Origin: Brasilonema sennae CENA114 | GTDB lineage: Bacteria; Cyanobacteriota; Cyanobacteriia; Cyanobacteriales; Nostocaceae | Direction: 5' to 3' | DNA length: 64,000 nt | NCBI RefSeq assembly: GCF_006968745.1 | Contig: NZ_CP030118.1 | Span: 1 to 64,000 of the forward strand | Part shown: in pieces, positions 18,571 through 29,048 of the stretch | Layout of the letters: every line of letters starts with the position of its first letter | Numbering within the stretch: the first letter of the stretch is position 1 | Notes under the pieces: model-generated | What the model was told of the DNA's origin: nothing | The model's input: the letters and a program-made list of their open reading frames with translations, nothing else | The model's database searches: none | Program-made: the position numbers and the translations under genes

Positions 18571-19578
18571 TCATGACTCAGCATTCCCAAATACCTCTGT
18601 GACTGCTAAACGCGAACCATTAACAAAATCCCATCCTGACTGAGGACGTTTGCCAGCACTTTGAATTTCTCGCAAGAGCAATAAGCCTTCTCCAGTTTGG
18701 ACAATTGCTCCCATCCCCTTGATGATGCTTACAACTTCCCCTGGACTACCCGAAGCAGTTGACAAATTAGGTAATTGATGGTTTAAGTCTTGGAGTTCTG
18801 CTGGTAGTTCATAACCATCAGCATCATCAAGGGGAGCAGTGGCAGTAATTTTCAATGGTTGGTTGCGGAAGATAGTGGTACAGTCTGGATAAAACCCTCT
18901 GGTTTGATTGTGTAATTGTATAGCACTCTTTGACCAATCTAATTGATAATCCTCTTTTTTAATCAAAGGCGCATAAGTCGCTTGAGAATTATCTTGAGCA
19001 ATTGGCTGAATTTCCTGAAGTTCCAGCTTGCACAAAGTCTCTACCAACAAATCTGCACCCATAACTGCAAGTTTTTCTGCCAAATCATGAGCATTATTTA
19101 GCAGTTCTATCGGTGTTGTCGCTTTGAGAAGCATTGCACCAGTATCCATTCCTGCATCCATTAACATTGTGGTGATACCGGTTTGAGTCTCGCCGTTATA
19201 CAAACACCACTGAATCGGAGCAGCACCTCGATACTTGGGTAAAATTGAGCCATGCACATTAACACAACCCAATTTAGGCATATCTAAAATTTCTTGAGAG
19301 AGAATTTGCCCATAAGCAACGACGACAAACACATCAGCGTCTGAGTTTTTGAGTTTCGTTAAAGTTTCAATGTCTTTTTTCACCCGCGGAGGTTGCCATA
19401 CAGGGACATTAGCAGAGGTGGCGACAGCTTTTACTGGTGAGGGTATCAGTTGATTTCCACGTCCCCGACGTTTATCAGGCTGTGTTACAACTGCCAAGAC
19501 ATCAAATTCTGGATGATTCAGTAGTTTTTCCAGAGTTGGTACAGCAAAACTAGGAGTGCCAAAGAATACGATTTTCAT
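18571..19578 (-). CDS. fmt: Methionyl-tRNA formyltransferase
   Basis: Fmt transfers a formyl group from 10-formyl-tetrahydrofolate to initiator Met-tRNA. The 335-residue protein begins [17 protein letters not shown], has the catalytic asparagine and histidine in [20 protein letters not shown], the conserved aspartate in [11 protein letters not shown], and a C-terminal OB-like domain. Length is normal for the family. It stands alone on the minus strand. Confidence 0.96.
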   Translation of the reverse strand: MKIVFFGTPSFAVPTLEKLLNHPEFDVLAVVTQPDKRRGRGNQLIPSPVKAVATSANVPVWQPPRVKKDIETLTKLKNSDADVFVVVAYGQILSQEILDMPKLGCVNVHGSILPKYRGAAPIQWCLYNGETQTGITTMLMDAGMDTGAMLLKATTPIELLNNAHDLAEKLAVMGADLLVETLCKLELQEIQPIAQDNSQATYAPLIKKEDYQLDWSKSAIQLHNQTRGFYPDCTTIFRNQPLKITATAPLDDADGYELPAELQDLNHQLPNLSTASGSPGEVVSIIKGMGAIVQTGEGLLLLREIQSAGKRPQSGWDFVNGSRLAVTEVFGNAES

Positions 19579-20183
19579 CAGTCATCAGTTATTAGGAGGC
19601 AGTGCTCGAAAGCGGGTTCAGTCAGGCTACAGGACATGTGCGCCTTTGCGGCTGTGCCGACGTTAAAGCACAAGCGCCTCACCTGCCGTTCATGATTGAG
19701 CCACTGCGTTATATCGTACTCGAACTGACTTGATCTCCTGTTTTTTCCTAGAGCTGTTAAGATAATTCCTCAAGCGTTGTATTTTTTTGATCTTCGATCA
19801 TTTTTGCGATCAGCCTTTATGCTTTAATGGGTCAATTAACATTTGTGTATCCCTATCCCAAAAGTATTGGGGAATTCTCTAAGATGTTGTACAAGCGATT
19901 TACGGAGCGGGTTTATCAGTCGTCCTAATTTGTTGGTTTTGTTAAACCTCTTAAGAACCGCCTGAGTGATGGTTTCCAATTTTTTGGTTTACTACCGTTC
20001 CGAAAAATCCTGTACGCAGAACGGGTACTACTAATGACTCAGTTTTGTAAAAGTATGCGAAATTTGAGTAAACTATATCGTTAAAACTGCTAGTTCCTTG
20101 TTATACATATTAATGATAGCTTGCTCTATTGCTGCATTCCTGTCTGCTCCTCACACAGCAACCGCCCTCTAGGAAGTCAACAA
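19579..20183. other. Intergenic region between divergent fmt and exported-protein gene
   Basis: About 600 bases without a supported gene. It must hold promoters for both divergent genes. The first 110 bases include a G+C-rich stretch that looks like a decayed repeat (GCGCCTTTGCGGC near 19650); the rest is AT-rich with no clear palindrome. A Shine-Dalgarno AGGAAG at 20171 precedes the downstream ATG. Confidence 0.6.
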
Positions 20184-21536
20184 ATGCTTAAACATCTTAT
20201 GCTGTCTGGATGGTTCCGTGCGCAACCATTCGTTAAGTACCTCGTTTTTGTGATGCTGATCGCGCCCTTGACGGCAGCATCAGAGGACATGACTTCGGCA
20301 CAACAAATACAAGGCGCTAAAGTACCTTCTGTAACAACACAGCCAGACTCTGTAGCAGTTCACTCCCAGTTAAAGGCAACGGCTGCGGTTGATCAAGCTA
20401 ATTTCATTTCAGTACCAAAAGCAGCGCCAATCAACTCCCTGACAGAAAAATCTGACTCTATACCAAAGTCTGTAAGTGCGGTTTCCCAACCGCAAACACA
20501 AATAGATGAACAAACAAATAAAATTGATGCTTTAACTGTTAAAGATAGTTCTGAGTCAGTTCAGATGCCGGTGGATAATGATTCATTGGCACCAGTTGAG
20601 CTAGCGCCACTACCACAAGAATCTGAGTCGGCATCAAACGAGATGGCAGCTAGTCAACAAAATTTAGTGCAACGATTGAAAGCCTCTAAAGTTATAGCGT
20701 TGGCAACGAACAATGTCTCTGCATCTGGGGAAGTGCCTGCTGCTAAAACATTGGAAACAGTTAAAATTGATCCTTTCAAAAAAGGACAACAAAAGTCAAC
20801 AGCAGTGCCTGTTGTAGAACAATCACGACAACAAGCTCAAGCCGCACAGCAAGATCCTATAGGAAGTCCCCATCCTATTCCTTGGGCTTGGATACAGGCG
20901 ACTCAAGATGCTATTAGTTCTAGAGGTGCTTCTGGAGTGCGTTACTACCGCAGTATGCCTGTTATTTCTGCAGATGGTAGATATGCTATGTACAGCCGTG
21001 TACAACTGGAAGTCCGACCACAAATGTACAATAGCCGCGTGAATAGTGTTCTGTTTGTAGAAGATAGGCAAACTAAGAACTTGCGAGTGGTTAGCTCAAC
21101 TGCTCCGATTAATGATCCCCTATTAAAGGTTCAGGTTTCCTCAGCAAGTGATTCACAAGGAACTATTGCGGTATTGGTTCCTGTTAGCTGGTCACAGAAA
21201 GGCGATCGCTTTTTAGCACGCAAGCTTGAAGGAGCGATGAACACTTCTGATGTCACAGATTATGCAGTCATATGGGATCGGGAACAAAATCGTTCTGAGA
21301 GTGTCACTCCTTCACAAGAACAATATAAACACGATATCGCTGTGTTGTTAGGTTGGAGTAAAACTCACCCTGACCAAGTGGTATTTCGTGCCGGCGAATT
21401 AGGTGAAGAACAATGGTCCTTGGTGACAGTTGCTTACGATGGCAAAACTACATCTGCTACAACTACAGAGCAGCCAGTTATCTATGGTCAAAGGATAACA
21501 GACGTCTGGGCTGGTCCACAAGTCGCCTACAGGTAG
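20184..21536 (+). CDS. Exported protein of unknown function
   Basis: I do not recognise a named domain. The start at the ATG at 20184 is supported by AGGAAG at 20171; an upstream ATG at 20121 in the same frame lacks a site. The N-terminus has a signal-like segment (FVKYLVFVMLIAPLTAASE). A polar, Ser/Gln/Val-rich linker of about 220 residues follows, then a folded C-terminal domain from about 20855 (PHPIPWAWIQATQDAISSRG onward) rich in beta strands with segments ISADGRYAMYSRVQLEVRP and YAVIWDREQN. The protein probably acts in the periplasm or at the cell surface. It has no operon partner. Confidence 0.7.
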   Translation: MLKHLMLSGWFRAQPFVKYLVFVMLIAPLTAASEDMTSAQQIQGAKVPSVTTQPDSVAVHSQLKATAAVDQANFISVPKAAPINSLTEKSDSIPKSVSAVSQPQTQIDEQTNKIDALTVKDSSESVQMPVDNDSLAPVELAPLPQESESASNEMAASQQNLVQRLKASKVIALATNNVSASGEVPAAKTLETVKIDPFKKGQQKSTAVPVVEQSRQQAQAAQQDPIGSPHPIPWAWIQATQDAISSRGASGVRYYRSMPVISADGRYAMYSRVQLEVRPQMYNSRVNSVLFVEDRQTKNLRVVSSTAPINDPLLKVQVSSASDSQGTIAVLVPVSWSQKGDRFLARKLEGAMNTSDVTDYAVIWDREQNRSESVTPSQEQYKHDIAVLLGWSKTHPDQVVFRAGELGEEQWSLVTVAYDGKTTSATTTEQPVIYGQRITDVWAGPQVAYR

Positions 21537-21800
21537 ATCATATTTGTCCAGTTGCCCATAACTAAGACTAACACAGAAAAAATCAAACCTTTAATTTAGC
21601 GACTGAGTGAAAATATTCGCGTTCAAGAGTAATAATTCAATCACTTCAGTCGCTTAACTAGTTTTTACAAATTGGAATCTGAGCCTGAAAAAGAGCAGAA
21701 ATCTAAAATAGAAAATCTCTACTTTTCTAGGCTCAATCTTCAAAAATGATAGAAAAGTCAAGAAGCCGGTGGATAAAACTTCTGCATTTTGTTTGCCTAT

Positions 21801-23228
21801 TTAATAGGCACCTGTCTTGTTCAGAACAACTAGAACAGTTTTGAACAAAATTTTCACATCTAGCCAGATTGACCAATTTTCAATGTAAGAGAGATCTAAT
21901 TTCACCGCGTCTTCAAAGTTATCAATATTGGAACGTCCAGAAACCTGCCACCATCCAGTAATACCGGGCAACACTTCTTGACGGATAAAATGTCCTGTTT
22001 GGAATTTATCTACATCTCTTAGAGGAAGAGGACGCGGACCGACCAAACTCATTTGTCCAAGTAAAACATTTAAAAGTTGGGGCAATTCATCTAGACTATA
22101 ACGGCGCAGAAATTTACCAACTTTTGTGATCCGAGGATCATCCTTCATCTTAAACAGGACACCATCTTTGATTTCATTGTTTGTTTCTAAGGCTTTTTGC
22201 ATCTTTTCCGCATCGGTTACCATTGTGCGGAACTTACAAATTTGAAACTTCTTACAATGTAGACCAATTCGATCCTGCCTGAACAAGATTGGTCCTGGAG
22301 AATCGAGCTTAATCAGCAGAGCAATTAACGCAAAAACAGGTGAGAGTATTAGTAACAAAATAATGGAACAACAAAGGTCAAAAGACCGCTTCACCCAAAA
22401 ATCACTGCCTGCAATAATGGGTGCTGGAATACTCATACAAGGGACTCCACCTATGACCCATAATACGGATTTAGGATGGAAAGCAGTGGTTTGTGTAGGG
22501 AGTATTCTCAGGGTAATACCAGCTGTGTAAAAATGCCAGCAAATAAACAAACGATTTTTAATGGCATTCCAAGAAACAAAAACCTCTACTATTCCTTGAT
22601 TGCGAAGATATTCAAAGGTTTGTTCTCTGTTAAGTCTGTCGAGACACTTAGAGTTAGAAGTACCCTGTACAATATAGCACTGTTCTTGTTGTATTAACTT
22701 AATATGACTCTCTTGTTCTTGTTTATCTGAAATCAGAAAAACGGGATAACAAATAGCTTTTTTCTTGCGAAGAAGTGTAGTGGTAATATCAAAGAGATAA
22801 CGCCCGATACAAATGAAGGCAACAGATAAAAACCACAAGATTATAAAAAAGGTTCGAGAAAAATAACTCCCGGATTCGTAGAAAAGATCAATCAGCAAGA
22901 GGAACATTTGTGACAAAGATACTGCTTTAATCAGATTATAATAGTTACGACGATCAATGCCTCCTTTATAAAGTCCTTGAGCTGCAATAATTCCTATTTC
23001 AATAGTTAAAACTAGCGGTAGTTGAGATATATTGTGTGTCCAATGAAATACTAATTTAGTCCCAAAAGATACGGAAAACTTCCATGCAATGATTAGGGAA
23101 ATAACATCCAAAAAGATAAGTATTAAGACCCGCAAAAGTCGGATAGCTAATCCTCTCTGTATCCTTGTACCTTTGGGTGAACGTATATCGGGTTTTAAAT
23201 TTACTTTTGATTCACTTCTGGAAGCCAC
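21801..23228 (-). CDS. Initiating sugar transferase (WcaJ/polyprenyl glycosylphosphotransferase family)
   Basis: This inner-membrane enzyme is expected to start repeat-unit assembly by moving a sugar-1-phosphate onto undecaprenyl phosphate. The first 150 or so residues hold four hydrophobic helices; the C-terminal third is the catalytic domain with KRSFDLCCS, the membrane hairpin [42 protein letters not shown] and [13 protein letters not shown]. The start is a GTG at 23228 with a strong AAGGAGG ten bases upstream. It is the last gene of the exopolysaccharide cluster, 134 bases after the GH10 gene. Confidence 0.92.
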   Translation of the reverse strand: MASRSESKVNLKPDIRSPKGTRIQRGLAIRLLRVLILIFLDVISLIIAWKFSVSFGTKLVFHWTHNISQLPLVLTIEIGIIAAQGLYKGGIDRRNYYNLIKAVSLSQMFLLLIDLFYESGSYFSRTFFIILWFLSVAFICIGRYLFDITTTLLRKKKAICYPVFLISDKQEQESHIKLIQQEQCYIVQGTSNSKCLDRLNREQTFEYLRNQGIVEVFVSWNAIKNRLFICWHFYTAGITLRILPTQTTAFHPKSVLWVIGGVPCMSIPAPIIAGSDFWVKRSFDLCCSIILLLILSPVFALIALLIKLDSPGPILFRQDRIGLHCKKFQICKFRTMVTDAEKMQKALETNNEIKDGVLFKMKDDPRITKVGKFLRRYSLDELPQLLNVLLGQMSLVGPRPLPLRDVDKFQTGHFIRQEVLPGITGWWQVSGRSNIDNFEDAVKLDLSYIENWSIWLDVKILFKTVLVVLNKTGAY

Positions 23229-23362
23229 AATTCGTATCCCTCCTTATATTTGTGCCGTTATGGCGATTGTTATTCGAGTCGAATACATTTGGTGTATGCA
23301 ACCATAGGCTCTTACCGTTAAAGGCAAGAGTGATTCTTAATAAATCTGATCGAGAATTGAAA

Positions 23363-24529
23363 TTAACGCTTTGGAGCTTTGTCAAACGCTCTTGCCATAG
23401 CATTCCATGCCAATTTAGGTTTGAGATTAAAATCGAAAGGTAAAGGTCGTAATGGCGCTCTGTCTGAGCGAGGAAACCTCGAAAGCCAGGTGTCGCTATC
23501 AGTAAATCCCCAACTTATGACAGCAATGACAGCTGGTTCATTTAGAACAACAGAAAGATAGTCTTCGTAGACACTTGCAACCATGCGATCGCGGACATCT
23601 ATATCTTTAGGCAAGTCATTATCTGCTACATCTAGCTCAGTAATCAGAATTTTTAGACCAAGACTGGCAACATCACGTAGAAAAGCTCTCAGTTTTTTTG
23701 GATTGAATGGTTTATCTGCAAACAAGTGAGCTTGTATGCCTAAGGCTTGAACAGGTGTACCTTTAGACTTCAAAGTTTCTAGCAATTTCAGTGTAGCGAT
23801 TCTTCTTGCTTCATGCTCGGGTATATCATGATCCAATAAAGCATCGTTATATACCAACAGCGCCTTGGGATCAGCATCTCTAGCAGTGCGAAAGGCAATG
23901 TCGATATAATCTGGACCCAAAAACTTTAGCCAAGGTGTGTTTTGTAAATTATCAGGTCGTCCGTGTTTCGGCTCAATTGCCTCGTTTACCACATCCCATG
24001 AGTGAATTCGTCCAGCATACCGTTTAACAATTGTTGAAACATGGTTTGTTAGAATGTTCTCAATTTCTTTAGAAGTCGTTTTTTGGTCTTGAAATTTACT
24101 AGTTAACCAATCAGGAATGACTTGATGCCAAACTAAAGGATGTCCCCGGAAAAGCATCCCATGTTCAGACGCAAATTGGGCAAAAGAATCAGTATCATGA
24201 AAGTTAAAATGATTGATACTAGGTCGAGTTACACCCCAATAAAACCCCCCTACTAGAAGACCGCACTCCCGAATGAAAGCAGACTGTAACTGCTTATTTT
24301 TGGATAAATTTTCGTAACCAAAAGACGGAAATGCTCCATAGATTAATCCTTTAAGAGCAGCCCGTTTGCGTAAAGAAGTATTACCGACCACAGAAAAACG
24401 TCTCTTTGGGCTATATGGAGCTTTAACTTGATTGTAGTTCTTGAATCTATTGGCACAAGCAAAAGGAACCGTGCTTGTTAAAGTTCCTAATCCTAGTAGA
24501 AGTTCACGCCGTTTGATCAAAAATCGCAT
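23363..24529 (-). CDS. GH10 endo-1,4-beta-xylanase-like glycanase
   Basis: Glycoside hydrolase family 10 enzymes cleave beta-1,4-xylan-like backbones. The 388-residue protein has a signal peptide with a possible twin-arginine motif (KRRELLLGLGTLTST), then a single GH10 barrel: HPLVWH, the acid/base glutamate 183 in WDVVNEA, the nucleophile glutamate 298 in ITELDV, and SWGFTDSDTWL near the C-terminus. No carbohydrate-binding module is present. It starts 12 bases after a GT4 glycosyltransferase on the same strand, inside an exopolysaccharide cluster. A role in trimming or releasing the cell's own polymer is therefore more likely than plant-xylan digestion, but that is inference. Confidence 0.9.
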   Translation of the reverse strand: MRFLIKRRELLLGLGTLTSTVPFACANRFKNYNQVKAPYSPKRRFSVVGNTSLRKRAALKGLIYGAFPSFGYENLSKNKQLQSAFIRECGLLVGGFYWGVTRPSINHFNFHDTDSFAQFASEHGMLFRGHPLVWHQVIPDWLTSKFQDQKTTSKEIENILTNHVSTIVKRYAGRIHSWDVVNEAIEPKHGRPDNLQNTPWLKFLGPDYIDIAFRTARDADPKALLVYNDALLDHDIPEHEARRIATLKLLETLKSKGTPVQALGIQAHLFADKPFNPKKLRAFLRDVASLGLKILITELDVADNDLPKDIDVRDRMVASVYEDYLSVVLNEPAVIAVISWGFTDSDTWLSRFPRSDRAPLRPLPFDFNLKPKLAWNAMARAFDKAPKR

Positions 24530-24541
24530 TTTGATTAATTG

Positions 24542-25687
24542 TTAGTACATTAACTCTGCTAACAACATTTTCACACTTTTACCAGCCACTGACCAGTTAA
24601 GACGAGACTGATATTCATGAAATGAGGATAATGCTAGTTGTTTGTACCTTGAGTACTCAACAAATAAATTAGAAATGTAGTCACAATATTCTTTAATACT
24701 GGCTTCTTTAGAAAAGGTTTTACCGTTCACATTATCTTTGATAATTGTTCCAATTCCACCAACATTCGTTGCAAGACAAGGAACACCAAATGAGTTTGCT
24801 TCACAAAACACTACTCCAAAGCACTCTGCTTTAGAAGGCACAATAAGGAAATGTGCAGTAGATAAGAGTGAATCAAGCTGCTTTCTACCCTCCACAGTAG
24901 ATTTGCTAATAAAATCAAATACTTTAACATAACTGGGTAGCTGTTGATCAACAATAGGTAGACAGCCTACAACTGACAACTCTGTACTTAAACCTGACTG
25001 ATTTAATTGTCTGGCCACTTCAAGAGCAACATCGCCACCCTTTCTATACCAATCAACACCTAAGAAGACTAGATTACATTGATTTGAGGGTCTTGAATCT
25101 ATAAGTGCTTTAATATCATCAAGAGTTTGCTCTGATTCTATGTTGGCACCGAAGGGGACAATTTTTACCTTTGCTGGGTCAATTTGATAGTTATCAATCG
25201 CTGTTTTAGCAGCCCATTCTGATGAATAGATTGCTAATTGACATCGTTCGAGAGCAGATCTTTCTGCAGCGTGACCGCTTTGAATAGTTTCTTGGCACAA
25301 ATTACTGAATTGCGGATAAAAATCAACCATGCCTGCGAAGGTGGCATCGGTCCAAAAGGCAATTGGTTGATTGCAATCAAGATAGGAGATGGGAATGGTT
25401 CCTTCGCTGAATACAATGTCACAATTAAGCTGAGATAACTTGCTAGCAACCTGCTTTGCATAATGCTTCAAAATGAACGGTTCTCTATCTCGTAAGTATC
25501 TCTTTTTAGGGAAGGCACGGTATGCAAGTTGCTTTCCTTGAAATAATAAAACATTTTTCTGTTTTAAACAACAGATGTAATCAACCTTAGCGTCTTGTTG
25601 GCGTAGTGTCTGCACCATATGGTAAACAGTCCCCGACCACGCTTTAATATTGGTAGCATCATGCCTGGTTACATAAGCTAGTTTCAT
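24542..25687 (-). CDS. Glycosyltransferase family 4
   Basis: The 381-residue cytoplasmic protein has the GT-B fold of retaining GT4 enzymes. The N-terminal half starts MKLAYVTRHDATNIKAWSG; the C-terminal nucleotide-sugar domain carries PSKAECFGVVFCEANSFGVP, the EX7E motif region. The acceptor and sugar are unknown. It is followed 12 bases later by the GH10 gene, so the two are likely translated from one message. The 277 bases upstream contain a repeat and probably a promoter. Confidence 0.88.
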   Translation of the reverse strand: MKLAYVTRHDATNIKAWSGTVYHMVQTLRQQDAKVDYICCLKQKNVLLFQGKQLAYRAFPKKRYLRDREPFILKHYAKQVASKLSQLNCDIVFSEGTIPISYLDCNQPIAFWTDATFAGMVDFYPQFSNLCQETIQSGHAAERSALERCQLAIYSSEWAAKTAIDNYQIDPAKVKIVPFGANIESEQTLDDIKALIDSRPSNQCNLVFLGVDWYRKGGDVALEVARQLNQSGLSTELSVVGCLPIVDQQLPSYVKVFDFISKSTVEGRKQLDSLLSTAHFLIVPSKAECFGVVFCEANSFGVPCLATNVGGIGTIIKDNVNGKTFSKEASIKEYCDYISNLFVEYSRYKQLALSSFHEYQSRLNWSVAGKSVKMLLAELMY

Positions 25688-25770
25688 TGCTTTTGTGTGT
25701 TTATAATAAGTGTGCTATTGGACTCGTATTTGATTTTTAACGAAGCTAGGTACACTTTTTTTGCTTCTTA

Positions 25771-25875
25771 AGCGTTAAGCGTCTCTACTTTGTCAATTCA
25801 CCCTTCGGGTTTGCCCTATGGCTAACGCCACGCCTTACGGCTATCGGGTTCGCAGTCGCCTCTGTCGGGAAACCC
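25771..25875. repeat. Intergenic repeat with small palindromes
   Basis: A non-coding block (TAAGCGTTAAGCG, ACCCTTCGGGT, ACGCCACGCCTTACGGC) of the kind scattered through Nostocales genomes. Its TAAGCGTTAAGCG resembles the reverse complement of the core of the element at 10652-10749. Confidence 0.5.
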
Positions 25876-25965
25876 TCATCAAGCACTGGTCTCACCAAAT
25901 AAAACCGGATTCCTATATCAGATCGTCGTTTTGTAATGACGCTGCATAATGACTATCATGAAGAG

Positions 25966-26775
25966 TTAATCTAGGGAATTTGTTTCAAACAGTCTCCAGC
26001 CGAACTTGCTTGCTAGCCATTGCATCACAAAAAACAGCAAAAATCGTGGATTGTGCTTAAAGTAACGTTTCCATAAACGTTTTGGTTCCATGATCAGCCT
26101 AAAGAGCCACTCCATACCCCTTTTCTGCATCCAGCTAGGGGCTTGCTTAACACGGCCTGAATGAAAATCGAAGGCGGCACCGACACCAAGGGTGACGGCA
26201 GGAATCCGGTTTTTGTGAGCTGCCATCCACAATTCTTGTCTAGGACAACCGATGCCCACAAATAAAATTCGTGCGCCTGACTCTACAATTTGCTGGGTGT
26301 AGGCATCATCTTCTTCGGGTGTTAACGGGCGAAAAGGTGGGGAAATTTTACAGGCAATTTGAAGGTCTGGAAAACGCTGATGCAAAAATTTTACAAATGC
26401 ACCTAAGCTTTCTGATGTTCCACCATAAAGCCCAATTGGTATACCAGCTTTTGCTGCAGCTTCGCATACGTACAGCGTCAGGGTAGGGCCGTAGACTCGG
26501 GAGGCATTTTTGACACCAAGCGCAGTCAAAGCCCAAACTAAGGGCATACCATCGGGTGTTACTAGGGCAGCACTGTTAACTACACTCGCAAATGCAGGAT
26601 TGTCGTAAACTTCCATAGTCATGTGGACGTTAGCGACACAGATGTAGCAACTTTTTCTCGCTTGGGCCCAGTCCAAAATCCGCTGTGTAGCGTCTTCGTA
26701 ACTGGTAATGTCCACTCGCATGCCCACTATATAGCGGTGCTTAAGAAGATTCCGTTGACGATTTGTGAGCTTCAT
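25966..26775 (-). CDS. WecB/TagA/CpsF-family glycosyltransferase (GT26)
   Basis: GT26 enzymes add the second sugar (often N-acetylmannosaminuronate or a related residue) to lipid-linked intermediates at the membrane face. The 269-residue protein has the family motifs NVHMTMEVYDNPAF, VTPDGMPLVWA with the key aspartate, GIGCPRQELWM and GVGAAFDFHSGRVKQAPSWM, and a basic C-terminal tail (MEPKRLWKRYFKHNP) that would bind the membrane. It is separated from the GT4 gene upstream by a terminator, so it probably has its own promoter. Confidence 0.92.
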   Translation of the reverse strand: MKLTNRQRNLLKHRYIVGMRVDITSYEDATQRILDWAQARKSCYICVANVHMTMEVYDNPAFASVVNSAALVTPDGMPLVWALTALGVKNASRVYGPTLTLYVCEAAAKAGIPIGLYGGTSESLGAFVKFLHQRFPDLQIACKISPPFRPLTPEEDDAYTQQIVESGARILFVGIGCPRQELWMAAHKNRIPAVTLGVGAAFDFHSGRVKQAPSWMQKRGMEWLFRLIMEPKRLWKRYFKHNPRFLLFFVMQWLASKFGWRLFETNSLD

Positions 26776-26823
26776 GTAGTATTATCTCCGTGTCAAGACG
26801 CACATTACGCATACTGAAGTTGC

Positions 26824-26867
26824 TAAAAAAGGTACGGGTTCAGAACAGATGAATCTGCCTGAACCCG
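26824..26867 (-). terminator. Rho-independent terminator after the GT4/GT2 pair
   Basis: Arms CGGGTTCAG (26835-26843) and CTGAACCCG (26859-26867) pair, with a small inner stem. On the minus strand the hairpin is followed by a run of six T residues (AAAAAA at 26825-26830 on the plus strand). It would end the transcript coming from 28943. Confidence 0.8.
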
Positions 26868-26934
26868 CTATAATTGCAACACGCATATTTAATTTCAAGA
26901 TAAGTTTGATCACGTTTGCTAGGTCATCATTAAC

Positions 26935-28107
26935 TCACCTCTTACAGTTGACAACTCGGTTATAAATATCCATCAACATCTGATAATTTCTTTGTGCCGT
27001 GTACTTCGCTTCAAACTCAGCTCTAGCTTCTCGCCGCATATGAGTGAGCTTTCCTGGATTCGCTAAAATCGACTCCACCTTGGCTATTAAATCATCCGCA
27101 TCACCAGGACGGAAGTAAAACCCAGTTCTGCCAGGATCTACAACCTCTGCTATTGCACCGATATTTGCAGCGAGCACAGGAGTACCTTTAGCAAAAGCCT
27201 CGATAGCTACAAGACCAAAGGTTTCATACCATTCTGACGGAAAGACTAAAAACATGGCTTCACCCATCAAAGAATGCACTTCTTGTGTCGATCTACGTCC
27301 AAGGTATTCCACTTGGGAAAGTTTATTAGCTGCTTGTTTTACTTGATCGGCTAACGGGCCATCCCCCACAATCTTCAAAGGAATTTGTGTGTCAAGTTTT
27401 TCCCAAGCTTTTATAAGTGTTTTTATTCCTTTTTCAGGCGACAGGCGACCGACAAAGAGCGCATATTTACCTTTTCCATGACCTTCACCAGGGTCAGGAT
27501 AGATAAAATTTGGTTTGACAGTAAGCTTTGATGGAGGCAAGTTTGCTTGAATAAATTTATTGCGGGCAAACTCTGTAATGGTGATGTATTGGTCTACATT
27601 GTTTTCCCAGGTTTGTAGAAATCGATGTACAAATTGCATCGTTGCAACGACACTTGCCGCTGTTTTACTATCCCGATAACAACCGTGATAAATACCAGGC
27701 CAAGGAAAAGATTTTCCAAGGCAGTCTTCACACACCTTGCCCTCTCGAAAGAAATAGGAATTGAGGCAAAATAAACGATAGTTATGCAGTGTTTGTACCA
27801 CTGGTATACCTACCTCCTGACAGGCATAGTGAACCGAAGGCGACAACAGTGGGAAAAAGTTATGTATATGCACAACATCAGGTTGAAACCTGGCAATTTC
27901 TGCAAGTACTAACTGTTTTGATGAGAGGGAATAAATGGCACTGACAGCTGCCTTAAATTTTTCTAAAGAACTCGTAATATTGTCATTATTGACTTCCAGT
28001 AAAGCTATAGTGTGACCATTTGCCTCTAAAAGGGCTTTTTCTGTTTGCATGGTGACATCTTCGCCACCACCAATTTGATAGCGATTATGTAAAATTAAGA
28101 TGCGCAC
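26935..28107 (-). CDS. Glycosyltransferase family 4
   Basis: The 390-residue GT-B enzyme has an N-terminal domain with RILILHNRYQIGGGEDV and VHIHNFFPLLSP, and a C-terminal GT4 domain with FVGRLSPEKGIKTLI and FPSEWYETFGLVAIEAFAKG (EX7E region). A cysteine-containing insert (VCEDCLGKSFPWPGIYHGCY) is typical of one GT4 subgroup in exopolysaccharide clusters. It lies 20 bases after the GT2 gene on the same strand and before a terminator. Confidence 0.9.
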   Translation of the reverse strand: MRILILHNRYQIGGGEDVTMQTEKALLEANGHTIALLEVNNDNITSSLEKFKAAVSAIYSLSSKQLVLAEIARFQPDVVHIHNFFPLLSPSVHYACQEVGIPVVQTLHNYRLFCLNSYFFREGKVCEDCLGKSFPWPGIYHGCYRDSKTAASVVATMQFVHRFLQTWENNVDQYITITEFARNKFIQANLPPSKLTVKPNFIYPDPGEGHGKGKYALFVGRLSPEKGIKTLIKAWEKLDTQIPLKIVGDGPLADQVKQAANKLSQVEYLGRRSTQEVHSLMGEAMFLVFPSEWYETFGLVAIEAFAKGTPVLAANIGAIAEVVDPGRTGFYFRPGDADDLIAKVESILANPGKLTHMRREARAEFEAKYTAQRNYQMLMDIYNRVVNCKR

Positions 28108-28127
28108 GATTGTCTGACTCCTGTATT

Positions 28128-28943
28128 TTAATCAACAGCTTGATGTTGCCATTGATTAAAGTAATAACCTTTCATTCCTTTGAGAAGGTAACGCTTTCCA
28201 CGTGCCATTAATTTCAACATTTCTCGTAAATACGCTCGTGCAGATGAGGGTACTTTTTGCAATAATTCATCATGACGAAGTAAAGCCATCTCTTGTTCAT
28301 TAATTTGTTTCTGTAATGCAACTACAGATTTGTTTTCTGTGTGCCATCTAAAATCTGCTAGATAAGAATGAACGTGAATGAATTTATATCTTTTTAAAGC
28401 TAATCTCAGAAAAAATTCGTAATCCATCGCATATTGAAAAGAATCATCTAAAAAGTTTCCTTCATCAAATATCCTTCGTTTAAAGAATGTAGAAGTACTG
28501 GGTATATATAAAACATGAAGATATTTCAGTATGAAATAGTCAAAATCGATTTCTCTTCGGGATTGAAAAACATCTCCCTTTTCATTTATCCAACGATAGT
28601 CTCCATAAGCAATATCACTTTGCGGAGCTTCTGCGAAGCAGTTTGCTATCTTTTGAAAGCATCCAGGAAGATATTTGTCGTCTGCATTGAGCCAACCGAC
28701 TATGTCACCTGTCGCCATACTAAAGCCTTTGTTAAGAGCGTCACTTTGACCCTTATCACGCTCAGATTTCCAAATCAGATGATCATATTTTTTGAGATGT
28801 TCAATAGTTTTATCTGTTGAACAATTATCTAAAATGATATGTTCAAAGTTGGGATAATTTTGTTCTTTTACGCTTTGGATGGCAAAATCTATATAATTAC
28901 CTTGATTAAAAGAGGGGGTAATTATTGATATTTTGGGATACAT
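28128..28943 (-). CDS. Glycosyltransferase family 2
   Basis: This inverting GT-A transferase of 271 residues begins with the typical ISIITPSFNQGNYIDFAIQS, followed by DNCSTDKT and the metal-binding motif NADD in GWLNADDKYLPG. The C-terminal part is helical and basic (KLMARGKRYLLKGMKGYY), suggesting membrane association. It forms a two-gene unit with the GT4 gene 20 bases downstream. Confidence 0.9.
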   Translation of the reverse strand: MYPKISIITPSFNQGNYIDFAIQSVKEQNYPNFEHIILDNCSTDKTIEHLKKYDHLIWKSERDKGQSDALNKGFSMATGDIVGWLNADDKYLPGCFQKIANCFAEAPQSDIAYGDYRWINEKGDVFQSRREIDFDYFILKYLHVLYIPSTSTFFKRRIFDEGNFLDDSFQYAMDYEFFLRLALKRYKFIHVHSYLADFRWHTENKSVVALQKQINEQEMALLRHDELLQKVPSSARAYLREMLKLMARGKRYLLKGMKGYYFNQWQHQAVD

Positions 28944-29004
28944 TTTGATGACTCCTGATCAAATAGCTTAATGGAGGGTTGATGAAAACGATGTTTTGAA
29001 AATA

Positions 29005-29034
29005 AAAACTACAAATAAATTTATTTGTAGTTTT
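29005..29034. terminator. Palindromic terminator after GT4 gene
   Basis: A near-perfect palindrome (14-base arms AAAACTACAAATAA and its complement) lies 15 bases downstream of the GT4 gene that ends at 29049. It is AT-rich and ends in TTTT in both directions. Confidence 0.7.
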
Positions 29035-29048
29035 CACTACCAAGACAC

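Noticed and set aside
20147..20157. GCTCCTCACAC, close to the conserved core of the small RNA Yfr1
   Set aside because: One base differs from the invariant core, and the two flanking hairpins and the T-tract terminator of Yfr1 are absent.
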